Shown: positions 8,335 through 16,740 of the stretch, piece by piece
Numbering within the stretch: the stretch's first letter is position 1
Layout of the letters: each line of letters starts with the position of its first letter
Assembly (NCBI GenBank): GCA_049966695.1
Contig: JBMFUG010000012.1
Span: 1-45,533, forward strand
Direction: 5' to 3'
Source: JAKAWM01 sp049966695
GTDB taxonomy: Bacteria > Actinomycetota > Acidimicrobiia > Acidimicrobiales > Palsa-688
DNA: 45,533 nucleotides
Translations under genes and position numbers: made by a program
The notes under the pieces: model-generated
Seen by the model: the letters and a program-made list of their open reading frames with translations, nothing else
The model's database searches: none
What the model was told of the DNA's origin: nothing

Positions 8335-9495
8335 GTGGAGATCGAGATCGGCAGGGGCAAGTCTGGTCGGCGAGCTTACGGCTTCGACGACATCGCCATA
8401 ATCCCAAGCCGCCGCACTAGAGACCCTGAAGACGTGGACATTTCTTGGGAGATCGACGCCTTCCGCTTTGAGCTTCCCCTGATGGGGGCGGCCATGGACG
8501 GTGTGGTGAGCCCGGCTACGGCAATAGAGATCGGCCGCCTTGGCGGGGTGGGCGTCCTCAACCTCGAGGGCCTTTGGACGCGCTACGAGGACCCTGAGCC
8601 CTACCTTGACGAGATATCTCACCTAGCGCCAGACAAGGCCACCGCCCGGATGCAGCAGATCTATGCGGAGCCGGTCAAAGCTGAGCTCATATCTGAACGT
8701 ATCCGGGAGATAAAGGCTGCAGGCGTGGTGACTTGTGCCTCGCTCACGCCGCAGCGCACGGCTCAGTACGCGAAGCTCCTCCTCGAGGCAGAGCTTGACC
8801 TGTTCGTCATCCAGGGGACGGTGGTTTCGGCCGAGCACGTTTCCAAGACGGTCGAGCCGCTCAACCTGAAGCGCTTTATCAGGGAGTTCGAGATCCCGGT
8901 GATCGTGGGCGGTTGTGCCTCGTACCAAGCCGCTCTCCACCTCATGCGCACTGGAGCGGTCGGGGTGCTGGTAGGCGTGGGACCGGGTCACGCCTGCACC
9001 ACCAGGGGCGTGCTCGGCATCGGCGTGCCGCAAGCAACCGCGATCGCCGACGCTCGGGCGGCGCGTGCCCAGCACCTAGACGAAACGGGGGTCTATGTGC
9101 ACGTCATCGCGGACGGCGGGATGGCTACAGGCGGAGACGTGGCTAAGGCCATAGTTTGCGGTGCTGATGCTGTCATGCTTGGGTCACCTTTGGCTGCGGC
9201 CAGCGAAGCGCCCGGGCGCGGGTACCACTGGGGGATGGCCACTTTCCACCCGACCTTGCCCCGCGGGACCAGGGTGAAGACCGACGTGCGTGGCACTCTC
9301 CGGGAGATCCTGGTGGGCCCGGCTCATGAGAACGACGGTCGCCTTAACCTGTTCGGTGCTCTGCGGACCTCTATGGCGACGTGTGGCTACGAGACATTGA
9401 AAGAGTTCCAAAAAGCTGAGGTCATGGTGGCCCCGGCGCTCCAGACGGAGGGCAAGGCCCTCCAGCGGTCCCAGGGCGTCGGTATGGGGGCTTAG
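8335..9495 (+). CDS. guaB3: GuaB3-type IMP dehydrogenase family protein
   Basis: The 386-residue TIM-barrel protein of the IMP dehydrogenase/GMP reductase family lacks the ~110-residue CBS pair present in classical GuaB. It begins with the phosphate-barrel segment AYGFDDIAIIPSRR, has the active-site loop GPGHACTTRGVLGIG with the catalytic Cys at residue 221, IADGGMATGGDVAKAI and GADAVMLGSPLA for IMP phosphate binding, and a GuaB3-like C-terminus. GuaB3 proteins occur in actinobacteria and cyanobacteria beside a canonical GuaB, and their reaction has been debated, so in vivo activity is not certain. GTG 8335 is supported by GGGAGG at 8322-8327. It is the last gene before the pcrA leader. Confidence 0.88.
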   Translation: MEIEIGRGKSGRRAYGFDDIAIIPSRRTRDPEDVDISWEIDAFRFELPLMGAAMDGVVSPATAIEIGRLGGVGVLNLEGLWTRYEDPEPYLDEISHLAPDKATARMQQIYAEPVKAELISERIREIKAAGVVTCASLTPQRTAQYAKLLLEAELDLFVIQGTVVSAEHVSKTVEPLNLKRFIREFEIPVIVGGCASYQAALHLMRTGAVGVLVGVGPGHACTTRGVLGIGVPQATAIADARAARAQHLDETGVYVHVIADGGMATGGDVAKAIVCGADAVMLGSPLAAASEAPGRGYHWGMATFHPTLPRGTRVKTDVRGTLREILVGPAHENDGRLNLFGALRTSMATCGYETLKEFQKAEVMVAPALQTEGKALQRSQGVGMGA

Positions 9496-9540
9496 TGAGG
9501 CTACCGGCTCGCCACGACCGGTGCTCTTGGGAGGTGCTAG

Positions 9541-11847
9541 ATCACCGCCGGTACCGCTGACCTATTGGGAGGCCTAAACCCAGCTCAGGTCCAAGCCGTT
9601 ACCCACCCAGGTGGGCCGTTGCTCGTGGTGGCTGGTGCAGGTTCTGGCAAGACCAGGGTGCTCGCTCACCGCGTCGCTTGGCTTGTGCGCGAACGAGGCC
9701 TGTCGCCACTTGAGATCCTCGCCATAACTTTCACCAACAAGGCAGCCGACGAAATGCGCCAACGCGTGTCCGGCCTGGTTGGCCAAGTTGGCGAGCGCAT
9801 GTGGGTCTCCACCTTTCATTCGGCTTGCGTGCGGATCCTGCGCCGTGAGGCGCACCAGATAGGCTACGAGCGCTCCTTTTCGATTTATGACCAAGCAGAC
9901 GCTGTGCGCTTGACCGGTTACGTCCTGCGCGACTTGGACCTGGACCCTAAGAAGTACCCGCCACGGTCGGTCCACGGCATGATCTCTGCAGCGAAGAACC
10001 AACTGCTCGACCCCGCCATGTACGCGGAGCAGGCGCGGCGCAGCTCGTTGTTCGAGCGCAAGGTCGCAGAGATATATGACGTTTACCAGCGGAGGCTTGT
10101 GGCGGCCAACGCGATGGACTTTGACGACTTGCTCGTTTGCACGGTTCGTTTGTTCCGCCAGCACCCAGACGTCCTGGAGGCCTATCGTCACCGTTTCTTG
10201 CATGTGCTGGTGGACGAGTACCAAGACACCAACCTCGCCCAGAACGAGCTAGTGGTCTTGCTGGCCGCAGGCCACCGTCAGGTGAGCGTCGTGGGCGACT
10301 CCGACCAGTCGATCTACGGCTGGCGGGGGGCCGACATCCGTAACATCTTGGAGTTTGAGCGGGCTTTTCCTGAGGTGACCGTGGTGGTCCTAGAGCAGAA
10401 CTACCGGTCCACCCAGACTATCCTCGACGCTGCTAATGCGGTTATTGCGAACAATATGCTGCGAAAGGCAAAAGACCTGTGGACGTCCCGGGCCGGAGGC
10501 GACCAGCTCGTGCACTACCAAGCTGATGACGAGCACGACGAAGGCGAGTTCATAGCGAGCGAGATTTCTCGCCTGCACCGCTCTGGCGGTTACCGCTGGG
10601 GCGATTTCGCGGTCTTCTACCGCGCGAACGCGCAAAGCCGTGCCATCGAGGAGAAGCTTGTCAGCCAGGGTGTCCCCTACAGGGTGATCGGCGGTGCACG
10701 CTTTTATGAGCGGCGCGAAGTGAAAGACATGCTCGCGTACCTCCATGTCATTGCCAACCCTGAAGACGAAGTTTCGCTAAAACGGGCGCTCAATGTGCCT
10801 CACCGGGGTGTTGGGGAGACCAGCGTGAGGCGTCTTGGGGCGTGGGCGGCCGAAAGGGGTGCCCCATTTGGGGAAGCCTTGTCCCATGCTAAAGAGGCCG
10901 GCGTGACAGGCAAGGCCCTGGCTGGCGTAAATGCCTTCGTCTGTTTGTTGGCGGAGCTGCGGGAGCTAGTGCAGCCCTCCCAAGAGGGTGGGCCAGCGGG
11001 GCCGGCCACCGTGCTGCAAGCGGTTATCGACCGCACTGGCTACCTCGACGCACTGCGGTCGGAGGGCGGCAGCCGTGTCGAGGTCGAGGGCCGGGTCGAG
11101 AACGTCGAAGAGCTCTTGGGGGCGGCACTGGAGGCTGACAGCCTTGACGAGTTCCTGGCTGATGTGAGCCTTGTGGCTGATGCTGACGAGGTGGAGCCAG
11201 ATGCTTCGAGCGTCACGCTTATGACCCTGCACACGGCCAAGGGGCTGGAGTACCCGGTGGTTTTCTTGGCGGGCATGGAGGAAGGTGTGTTCCCGCACGC
11301 ACGCTCGCTCGGCACGCCTCGCGAGCTAGAAGAGGAGCGGCGTCTGTGCTACGTGGGCGTGACCAGGGCCAAGGAGAAGCTGTACCTGTTGAACGCCTGG
11401 AGCCGGAGCCTCTGGGGGCAGCCCCAGTACAACGCTCCCAGCCGTTTCCTGGACGAGATCCCCGAGCACCTGGTGCGCGAGGTCGGTCCGGACGGCCGCC
11501 AGCACGCGGGCCGTGGCGCTGGCGGTGGCCGTTCTAGGGGTAGCAGCGCGGACCGCTCCGGCAGCGGTGGTGGGGCTTGGCTGGGCGACCTTAGCCGCAT
11601 GGCCCTAGCGCGCGAACGTATGGTCGAGGCGGCTCTTCGCAAAGGCCGCAGCGGCCAGCCGGTACGCGGGACAGGGGCCGAGGCCCTGGGGCTGCGCGTA
11701 GGCGAGGCGGTAGTGCACGCCAAGTACGGTGAAGGCATCGTGCTCGATGTGGGCGGGGAAGGTGCAGACGCCGAAGCGACTGTACGCTTCCCGGGAGCAG
11801 GCGAGAAGCGCTTCAGCCTGCACCTGGCCCCGCTGAAGCGGGCTTAG
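9541..11847 (+). CDS. pcrA: ATP-dependent DNA helicase PcrA/UvrD, apparent ATC start
   Basis: The 768-residue superfamily 1A 3'-5' helicase acts in repair and replication-transcription conflict. Motifs in order are AGAGSGKT (Walker A, 31-38), ITFTNKAADEMR (Ia), VDEYQDTN (II), GDSDQSIYGWRGAD (III), LEQNYRST (IV), TLHTAKGLEYPVVFL (V) and EERRLCYVGVTRAKE (VI). A C-terminal VVHAKYGEGIV segment resembles the Tudor-like RNA-polymerase-binding domain of PcrA. Start choice: GGGAGGT at 9529-9535 points to ATC 9541, and an in-frame stop lies just before it. The first ATG/GTG/TTG codon is TTG 9565, without a Shine-Dalgarno and inside the usual DLLxGLNPAQ N-terminus. So ATC is the likely initiator, as in infC-type non-canonical starts. 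Confidence 0.9.
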   Translation: MTAGTADLLGGLNPAQVQAVTHPGGPLLVVAGAGSGKTRVLAHRVAWLVRERGLSPLEILAITFTNKAADEMRQRVSGLVGQVGERMWVSTFHSACVRILRREAHQIGYERSFSIYDQADAVRLTGYVLRDLDLDPKKYPPRSVHGMISAAKNQLLDPAMYAEQARRSSLFERKVAEIYDVYQRRLVAANAMDFDDLLVCTVRLFRQHPDVLEAYRHRFLHVLVDEYQDTNLAQNELVVLLAAGHRQVSVVGDSDQSIYGWRGADIRNILEFERAFPEVTVVVLEQNYRSTQTILDAANAVIANNMLRKAKDLWTSRAGGDQLVHYQADDEHDEGEFIASEISRLHRSGGYRWGDFAVFYRANAQSRAIEEKLVSQGVPYRVIGGARFYERREVKDMLAYLHVIANPEDEVSLKRALNVPHRGVGETSVRRLGAWAAERGAPFGEALSHAKEAGVTGKALAGVNAFVCLLAELRELVQPSQEGGPAGPATVLQAVIDRTGYLDALRSEGGSRVEVEGRVENVEELLGAALEADSLDEFLADVSLVADADEVEPDASSVTLMTLHTAKGLEYPVVFLAGMEEGVFPHARSLGTPRELEEERRLCYVGVTRAKEKLYLLNAWSRSLWGQPQYNAPSRFLDEIPEHLVREVGPDGRQHAGRGAGGGRSRGSSADRSGSGGGAWLGDLSRMALARERMVEAALRKGRSGQPVRGTGAEALGLRVGEAVVHAKYGEGIVLDVGGEGADAEATVRFPGAGEKRFSLHLAPLKRA

Positions 11848-11912
11848 GGGCGCCGTAGACACGGCCTAGGTTGGCAACTGGGCCTTCCTGGGGCGGAGCC
11901 GACGGCAGCAAT

Positions 11913-12578
11913 TTACCGAGGAGCGGGAGCTTGTAAGTACCTGTGGAACCAAGCCGCGGCTAGTTCCGCTACCCGGGCAAGAGCCCCGGGCTCCTCGAAC
12001 AGGTGGCTGGCCCCGGGCACCACTACCAGGTCATGCTCGCAGGTCATTTGGCTGGCGGCCTGACGGTTGAGCGCCAGTACCGTTTTGTCGAGGCTGCCAA
12101 CGATTAGCAGGGTGGGTGCCCTGAGCGCTCTTAGCGGCTCATGTGCGCCGATAGCTAGGTCCGGCCGGCCACCCCGGGACACGATCGCCGAGATCTTCTC
12201 GCCTTGGCGGGCGGCAGCTACGATCGCAGCGGCAGTACCGGTGCTGGCCCCGAAATAGCCGAGCGGCAGCCCGTGGGCTGCCGGCCCTGTGAGCCAGGCT
12301 GTCGCGCTGATGAGCCTGGTGGCCAGTAGTTCGACATCGAAACGCAGCTGGCCTGTCCGTTGGTCCGCGGCTTCTTCCTCGTTTGTCAAGAGGTCGAGCA
12401 GCAAAGTGGCGAAGCCTTCCCGACGAAGGCGTTCCGCCACGGCTCTGTTGCGGGGGCTGAAGCGGCTGCTGCCCGCCCCGTGGGCAAAGACGACCACCGC
12501 GTCGGCTCCTTCGACGGCACAGAAATCGCCCTGCAAGTAGGTCCCCCTGTAGGGGATCCGGACTGCCTCGGGGCTCAC
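11913..12578 (-). CDS. Alpha/beta hydrolase, dienelactone-hydrolase-like
   Basis: The 221-residue cytoplasmic alpha/beta hydrolase has the oxyanion segment FAHGAGSS near residue 31, nucleophile elbow GYFGASTGT (Ser112), acid in VGSLDKTV (Asp163) and base in PGASHLFEE (His191). All catalytic positions are present. It resembles stand-alone relatives of the hydrolase part found fused to phosphoribosyltransferase-like domains in other bacteria, for which no clear substrate is known. The GTG start at 12578 gives MSPEAVRIPYRG. It is convergent with pcrA (65 bp apart) and divergent from fabF, which begins about 100 bp away. Confidence 0.8.
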   Translation of the reverse strand: MSPEAVRIPYRGTYLQGDFCAVEGADAVVVFAHGAGSSRFSPRNRAVAERLRREGFATLLLDLLTNEEEAADQRTGQLRFDVELLATRLISATAWLTGPAAHGLPLGYFGASTGTAAAIVAAARQGEKISAIVSRGGRPDLAIGAHEPLRALRAPTLLIVGSLDKTVLALNRQAASQMTCEHDLVVVPGASHLFEEPGALARVAELAAAWFHRYLQAPAPR

Positions 12579-12677
12579 GTCCCTTAGCTTGGCAGCTGCG
12601 CGACCGGCCGTGGGTACGACCGCTACGACCTGCTAAGTCAGACGTAGGAGCTTCGGGCCCCGTAGTATCGCTGGACG

Positions 12678-13955
12678 ATGGACAAGCGCCGGGTGGTCGT
12701 AACGGGCCTGGGGGCGGTCACGCCCGTCGGCTTGGACGTCGAGCAGACATGGCAGAGCCTCCTCGCTGGACGGAGCGGGGCTGGGGTGATCACCGCGTTC
12801 GATGCCACCGGGCTACCGGTGCGTATCGCAGCCGAGGTCAGCGGCTTCGACCCGGTTGCCAATTTCGGGCGCCGACGGGCGCGTCACCTTGACCGCGTGG
12901 TCCAGCTGGCACTGGTTGCCACCAAGGAGGCGGTCGAGGCCTCCAAGCTCGACGTGGCCGCCTTGGCTGAGCGCATAGGCGTTGTTTATGCCTCTGGCAT
13001 CGGCGGGATAAGCACGCTCGAGGAAGGCGTCCGAACTTTGGTCCAAAGGGGCCCAGAGTGGGTGAACCCGTACGTGGTACCGATGACGATCGTCAACATG
13101 GCTGCTGGCGAAATAGCCAAGGAGTGGCAACTGCTCGGCTACAACAGCTGCACCGCAACCGCTTGCTCGGCGTCTGCCCACGCGATCGGTACCGCGTTCG
13201 ACGCGATCAGGTTAGGGCGGGCCGAAGCCATGGTATGCGGCGGGAGCGAGGCCGCTATAACGCCCGTCGGTGTTGCTGGCTTCGCCGCCATGAAGGCGCT
13301 TTCGACCCGCAACGACGAGCCTGAACGTGCTTCGAGGCCGTTCGACGCCGAGCGCGACGGCTTTGTCCTGGGAGAAGCTGCAGCCACGTTGGTGCTGGAG
13401 GAGCGGGAGTTCGCGCTCCGGCGCGGGGCGCCGGTCTTGGCCGAGCTGGTCGGCTACGGAGCTACCGCCGACGGCTATCACCTGACGCAACCCCATCCGA
13501 GGGGGGATGGGGTAGTGCGCGCCATGCAGGCGGCTCTGGCAGACGCTGGTCTCTCACCGGCTGACATCGACTACGTCAACGCTCATGGCACTTCGACTTT
13601 GTCCAATGACAGGGTTGAGACGCTGGCCCTAAAGCGGGTGTTCGGCGCTCGCATGCCGCTCGTCTCGTCCACCAAGTCGATGACGGGCCACACACTGGGC
13701 GCTGCCGGTGCCCTGGAGTCTGTTGTGTGCGTCCTCGCTGTGCAGGGCGCCGTTGTGCCTCCCACTATCAACCTGGACAACCGAGATCCGGAGTGCGACC
13801 TGGACTACGTGGCCAATACTGCGCGCGCCGCCCGAGTGCGTTACGCCATGAACAACAGCTTGGGGTTCGGTGGGCACAACACTTCGCTTGTTTTCGCAGA
13901 GGCGGGCGAGCCGGCCCATCAGCCAATAGGGCGGGCAAGCCAAGACGTCGGGTAA
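12678..13955 (+). CDS. fabF: Beta-ketoacyl-ACP synthase II (FabF)
   Basis: This condensing enzyme extends acyl chains with malonyl-ACP in fatty-acid synthesis. The 425-residue product begins RRVVVTGLGAVTPVG and keeps the Cys-His-His triad: Cys163 in ATACSASAHA, His303 in VNAHGTST and His338 in KSMTGHTLGAAG. The end of the core is NNSLGFGGHNTSLVF. About 20 extra residues follow, arising partly from a local 14-bp direct repeat. No acpP, fabD or fabH lies nearby, so it is detached from the usual fab cluster and could serve a specialised lipid. ATG 12678 is the natural start; no strong Shine-Dalgarno is seen. Confidence 0.93.
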   Translation: MDKRRVVVTGLGAVTPVGLDVEQTWQSLLAGRSGAGVITAFDATGLPVRIAAEVSGFDPVANFGRRRARHLDRVVQLALVATKEAVEASKLDVAALAERIGVVYASGIGGISTLEEGVRTLVQRGPEWVNPYVVPMTIVNMAAGEIAKEWQLLGYNSCTATACSASAHAIGTAFDAIRLGRAEAMVCGGSEAAITPVGVAGFAAMKALSTRNDEPERASRPFDAERDGFVLGEAAATLVLEEREFALRRGAPVLAELVGYGATADGYHLTQPHPRGDGVVRAMQAALADAGLSPADIDYVNAHGTSTLSNDRVETLALKRVFGARMPLVSSTKSMTGHTLGAAGALESVVCVLAVQGAVVPPTINLDNRDPECDLDYVANTARAARVRYAMNNSLGFGGHNTSLVFAEAGEPAHQPIGRASQDVG

Positions 13956-13970
13956 AAGGGCGGGCAAGCC
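13928..13970 (+). repeat. 14-bp direct repeat across the fabF 3' end
   Basis: AGGGCGGGCAAGCC occurs at 13928-13941 and again at 13957-13970, with AGCCGGCCCA also repeated near 13909 and 13967. The pattern suggests duplication at the gene end, creating the non-homologous FabF tail and part of the gap to glnE. Confidence 0.75.
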
Positions 13971-13982
13971 GGCCCAGTTGTT

Positions 13983-16721
13983 TCAGCCGTTGCCGTAGAA
14001 GAGCCGCTCTACGACCCTTCTGGCTCTCCGGGTGAGGCGGCGGTAGTGGTCGCGCAGCTGTGGTGCGGTGGTCCCCATGCTGCGCGCTAGGACAGTTAGC
14101 TGGTGGCCTGCGGTTGGCAAGGAGCTGCCTGGCCTGGAGCGGACCAGGTAAAGCCGGTTGCGTGCCGCCTCGCAGAACCTGTACGCCTCAGCCAAAGCTT
14201 GGGCGTCATGTTGTGAGACGTGACCGGCCGACACCAAGGCGGCTAGGGCATCAAGGGTGCCTTCAGCGCTCACTCGGTGCTGTAGTTGCAACAATTGCAC
14301 GGTCCATTCGACATCGGAGAGCGAGCCTGGCCCCAGCTTTAGGTGAAAGGTGGGATCCTCTCCGGCCGGGACGCGCTCGCGCTCCATGCGCGCTTTGATC
14401 ATGCGGACTTGGCGCAGCTCGTCCGCGGACAATGGGGCCTCCCACAAAAAGGCGCGAGCCAAGTCGCCGTAGCGTTCGCCCACGACAGGATCCCCGGCCA
14501 CGAACCGCCCCCTGAGAAGCGCTTGGCGCTCCCAGACTTCCGCCCAGTTCCGGTAATAGGCTTCGAACGCTCGGAGGCTGCGTGCTAAGGCCCCTTTGCT
14601 CCCCTCTGGGCGTAAGCGCATGTCCAGTTCGTAAAGCCGGTGAGCAGGTGTCTTGCCGTTCATTAGCTCGAGCAGCTTTTCGGCCGTTGCTTCTGCGAGC
14701 TCTGGGGCCACTTGGTGGTCGTCGAACACGAAGATCACGTCGAGGTCGCTCCCATAAGACAGCTCGGCGCCGCCGAAACGCCCCATAGCTATAACAGCCG
14801 TGCCGGGGAGCGAGAGCGCGCCTGCAGCACCGGGGAGCGAGAGCGCGCCTGCAGCTTCTCCAGTGGTGGAGGAGCTGGCGGAGGCAGATGTGCCCACTGC
14901 CCTTAGGGCCACTGAAAGGACCGATTCGGCTAGGACGGTCAGGCAACGCTCAGTTTCGGCGAGATCGGCCAGCCCAAGCACGTCGCGCGCCTCGATGTTC
15001 AAGAGCTCGCCTTGTTGGAAGTGGGAAAGCCCCTGCCAAAGTTCATCGGGGGACCGCCACAGAGTGCTTTGGAGGGCGCGTGCCTCGAGCTCTGCTCGCG
15101 ACGGGGACCGTGGCGGGCCCGATTGCAACAGGCCGAGCTGGTCAGGGTGGCGCTCATAGCCAACTGTGAACGCCGGGCCGGTGCCGAGCAGTAAGCAAAG
15201 CCGGCGGGCCGCTTCGGGTGACTCCCTGAACAGGGCAGTGAGCCTGGCCCTGCGGTGCTGCCCTGTTGCCAGGCGTCGCAGGCCGAGCAGCCCGAGGTCG
15301 GGGTCGGGTGCCTCCGATAGCCAATCGAGCAGCAGGGGCACCATGGCCTGCATGAGACGCGACGTGCGTGAAAAACCCTGGGTCAGCTCAATGACCGCAT
15401 CCTTGGTGCGCCGGGCGTCGGAGAAGCCAAAAGCCTTTAGCCGTTCTGAGACAAAGCTCGGCCCCGAGCTTGTGCTGTTGGCTGTTTTCGTCCGGTCGGC
15501 CGTAAAGGCTTCGAGGAGGGGCCGGAAAAAAAGACGCTGGTGGATGGAGCGGGCTAGGGCTTGGTGGCGGGCCAAGTCGGCCTCGAAACTTGCGAGCGCA
15601 GTACCCCCGGCCCCGTCCACATAGCCGAGCACGCGGGCCAAGTGGGAACGCCTGTCGGGGTCGTCGGGCAAGGCATGGACCGGACGGTCTTCGAAAAGCT
15701 GCAAACGGTGCTCCACGGTCCGCAGGTACCGGTAAGCTTCGGCCAGGGCGGAAGCGTCAGGTTGTGCGACGTAACCTCCGGCGGCCAGTGCCCCCAGCGC
15801 GGGCAACGTTGCCCGGGCTCTCAGGGCCTCGTCGTGACGGCCGTGGACCAGTTGGAGCAGCTGCACTGCGAACTCGATGTCACGTATGCCCCCGGGGCCT
15901 AGCTTTATCTCCCGTCTCGGCGCAGCTCTCCTGGCTAGCAGCTCTTCCGCACGAGCTTTCATGGCCCGAAGGGAGCGCAGGTCATCGGCGCTTAGCGGTC
16001 GTCCCCACAGGCGTTGTGCGGCTGCGGCTTCAAATGCCTTGCCCAGCTCGATGTCCCCAGCCGCTGCCCGAGCTTTCAGGAGGGCCTGGAACTCCCATGT
16101 CTCGGCCCAGCGGTCCCAGTAGGCTTCGTAAGAGGCGAGGGTCCGGGCCAACGGCCCGGCGCGACCTTCCGGTCGCAGTGCCACGTCGACTCGCCAAGCT
16201 TGGCGGACCTGGTCGAGGAACGCCAGGGCATCTGCCGAGCCAACTAGCACGATGTCGATGTCGCTGCCGTAGTTGAGCTCCCGGGCCCCCAACTTGCCCA
16301 TGGCAACGATCGCTAGTTTGGAGGCGACGCCGGTTTCGACAGCCGCAGCCTGGAGGATCCCGTCTGCTAAGTCGGCCAGGGCCGCTCCGACCTCTTCTAA
16401 GGCCGTTCGCGCGCTCAAGTCCGCGGCGGCAATGCGGAGCAGCTCCAGCTTCTTCCAACGCTCTAGCGGCAGCAGTGGCCCGACTGGCCGGTCGAGAGCT
16501 TCAAGGACGTCGAGCGCCATGGGGTCGGTAGCGCATATGCGCGACAGGAACGGGCTGGCAGCCATTGCGCGCACGGTCACTGAGAGAAGTTGAGCGGAGG
16601 CGACCAGACGCTCGGTGGCCCCTGGCGAGGCTTCCTCAAGACGCGCCAAGCCCAGTTCAGCGCGCCGCGGGTCTGCACAACGAGCAAGCTCCGCCGCGAT
16701 CTGCTTACTCAGGGTTGGCAC
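13983..16721 (-). CDS. glnE: Bifunctional glutamine synthetase adenylyltransferase/adenylyl-removing enzyme
   Basis: GlnE attaches AMP to, and phosphorolytically removes it from, glutamine synthetase, tuning ammonium assimilation. The 912-residue product has two nucleotidyltransferase halves. The N-terminal adenylyl-removing site is MGKLGARELNYGSDIDIVLV (GSDID at 152-156) and the C-terminal adenylyl-transfer site is MGRFGGAELSYGSDLDVIFV (GSDLD at 657-661). Each is followed by a helical regulatory domain containing LGPGGIRDIEF or LGPGSLSDVEW. GTG 16721 is selected because AAGGAG lies 9-14 bp upstream on the minus strand. The linker before the second catalytic domain carries a 27-bp tandem duplication (ALSLPGAAG repeated). 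It is divergent from nadE with only 19-28 bp between starts. Confidence 0.96.
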   Translation of the reverse strand: MPTLSKQIAAELARCADPRRAELGLARLEEASPGATERLVASAQLLSVTVRAMAASPFLSRICATDPMALDVLEALDRPVGPLLPLERWKKLELLRIAAADLSARTALEEVGAALADLADGILQAAAVETGVASKLAIVAMGKLGARELNYGSDIDIVLVGSADALAFLDQVRQAWRVDVALRPEGRAGPLARTLASYEAYWDRWAETWEFQALLKARAAAGDIELGKAFEAAAAQRLWGRPLSADDLRSLRAMKARAEELLARRAAPRREIKLGPGGIRDIEFAVQLLQLVHGRHDEALRARATLPALGALAAGGYVAQPDASALAEAYRYLRTVEHRLQLFEDRPVHALPDDPDRRSHLARVLGYVDGAGGTALASFEADLARHQALARSIHQRLFFRPLLEAFTADRTKTANSTSSGPSFVSERLKAFGFSDARRTKDAVIELTQGFSRTSRLMQAMVPLLLDWLSEAPDPDLGLLGLRRLATGQHRRARLTALFRESPEAARRLCLLLGTGPAFTVGYERHPDQLGLLQSGPPRSPSRAELEARALQSTLWRSPDELWQGLSHFQQGELLNIEARDVLGLADLAETERCLTVLAESVLSVALRAVGTSASASSSTTGEAAGALSLPGAAGALSLPGTAVIAMGRFGGAELSYGSDLDVIFVFDDHQVAPELAEATAEKLLELMNGKTPAHRLYELDMRLRPEGSKGALARSLRAFEAYYRNWAEVWERQALLRGRFVAGDPVVGERYGDLARAFLWEAPLSADELRQVRMIKARMERERVPAGEDPTFHLKLGPGSLSDVEWTVQLLQLQHRVSAEGTLDALAALVSAGHVSQHDAQALAEAYRFCEAARNRLYLVRSRPGSSLPTAGHQLTVLARSMGTTAPQLRDHYRRLTRRARRVVERLFYGNG
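14803..14856 (-). repeat. 27-bp tandem repeat in glnE
   Basis: Two 27-bp copies (14803-14829 and 14830-14856) differ at the last base only. In the GlnE frame they add nine residues to the Ser/Ala-rich linker, around residues 622-640, just before the adenylyl-transfer domain. The frame is preserved. Confidence 0.9.
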
Positions 16722-16740
16722 TGGCGTACTCTCCTTGGTT

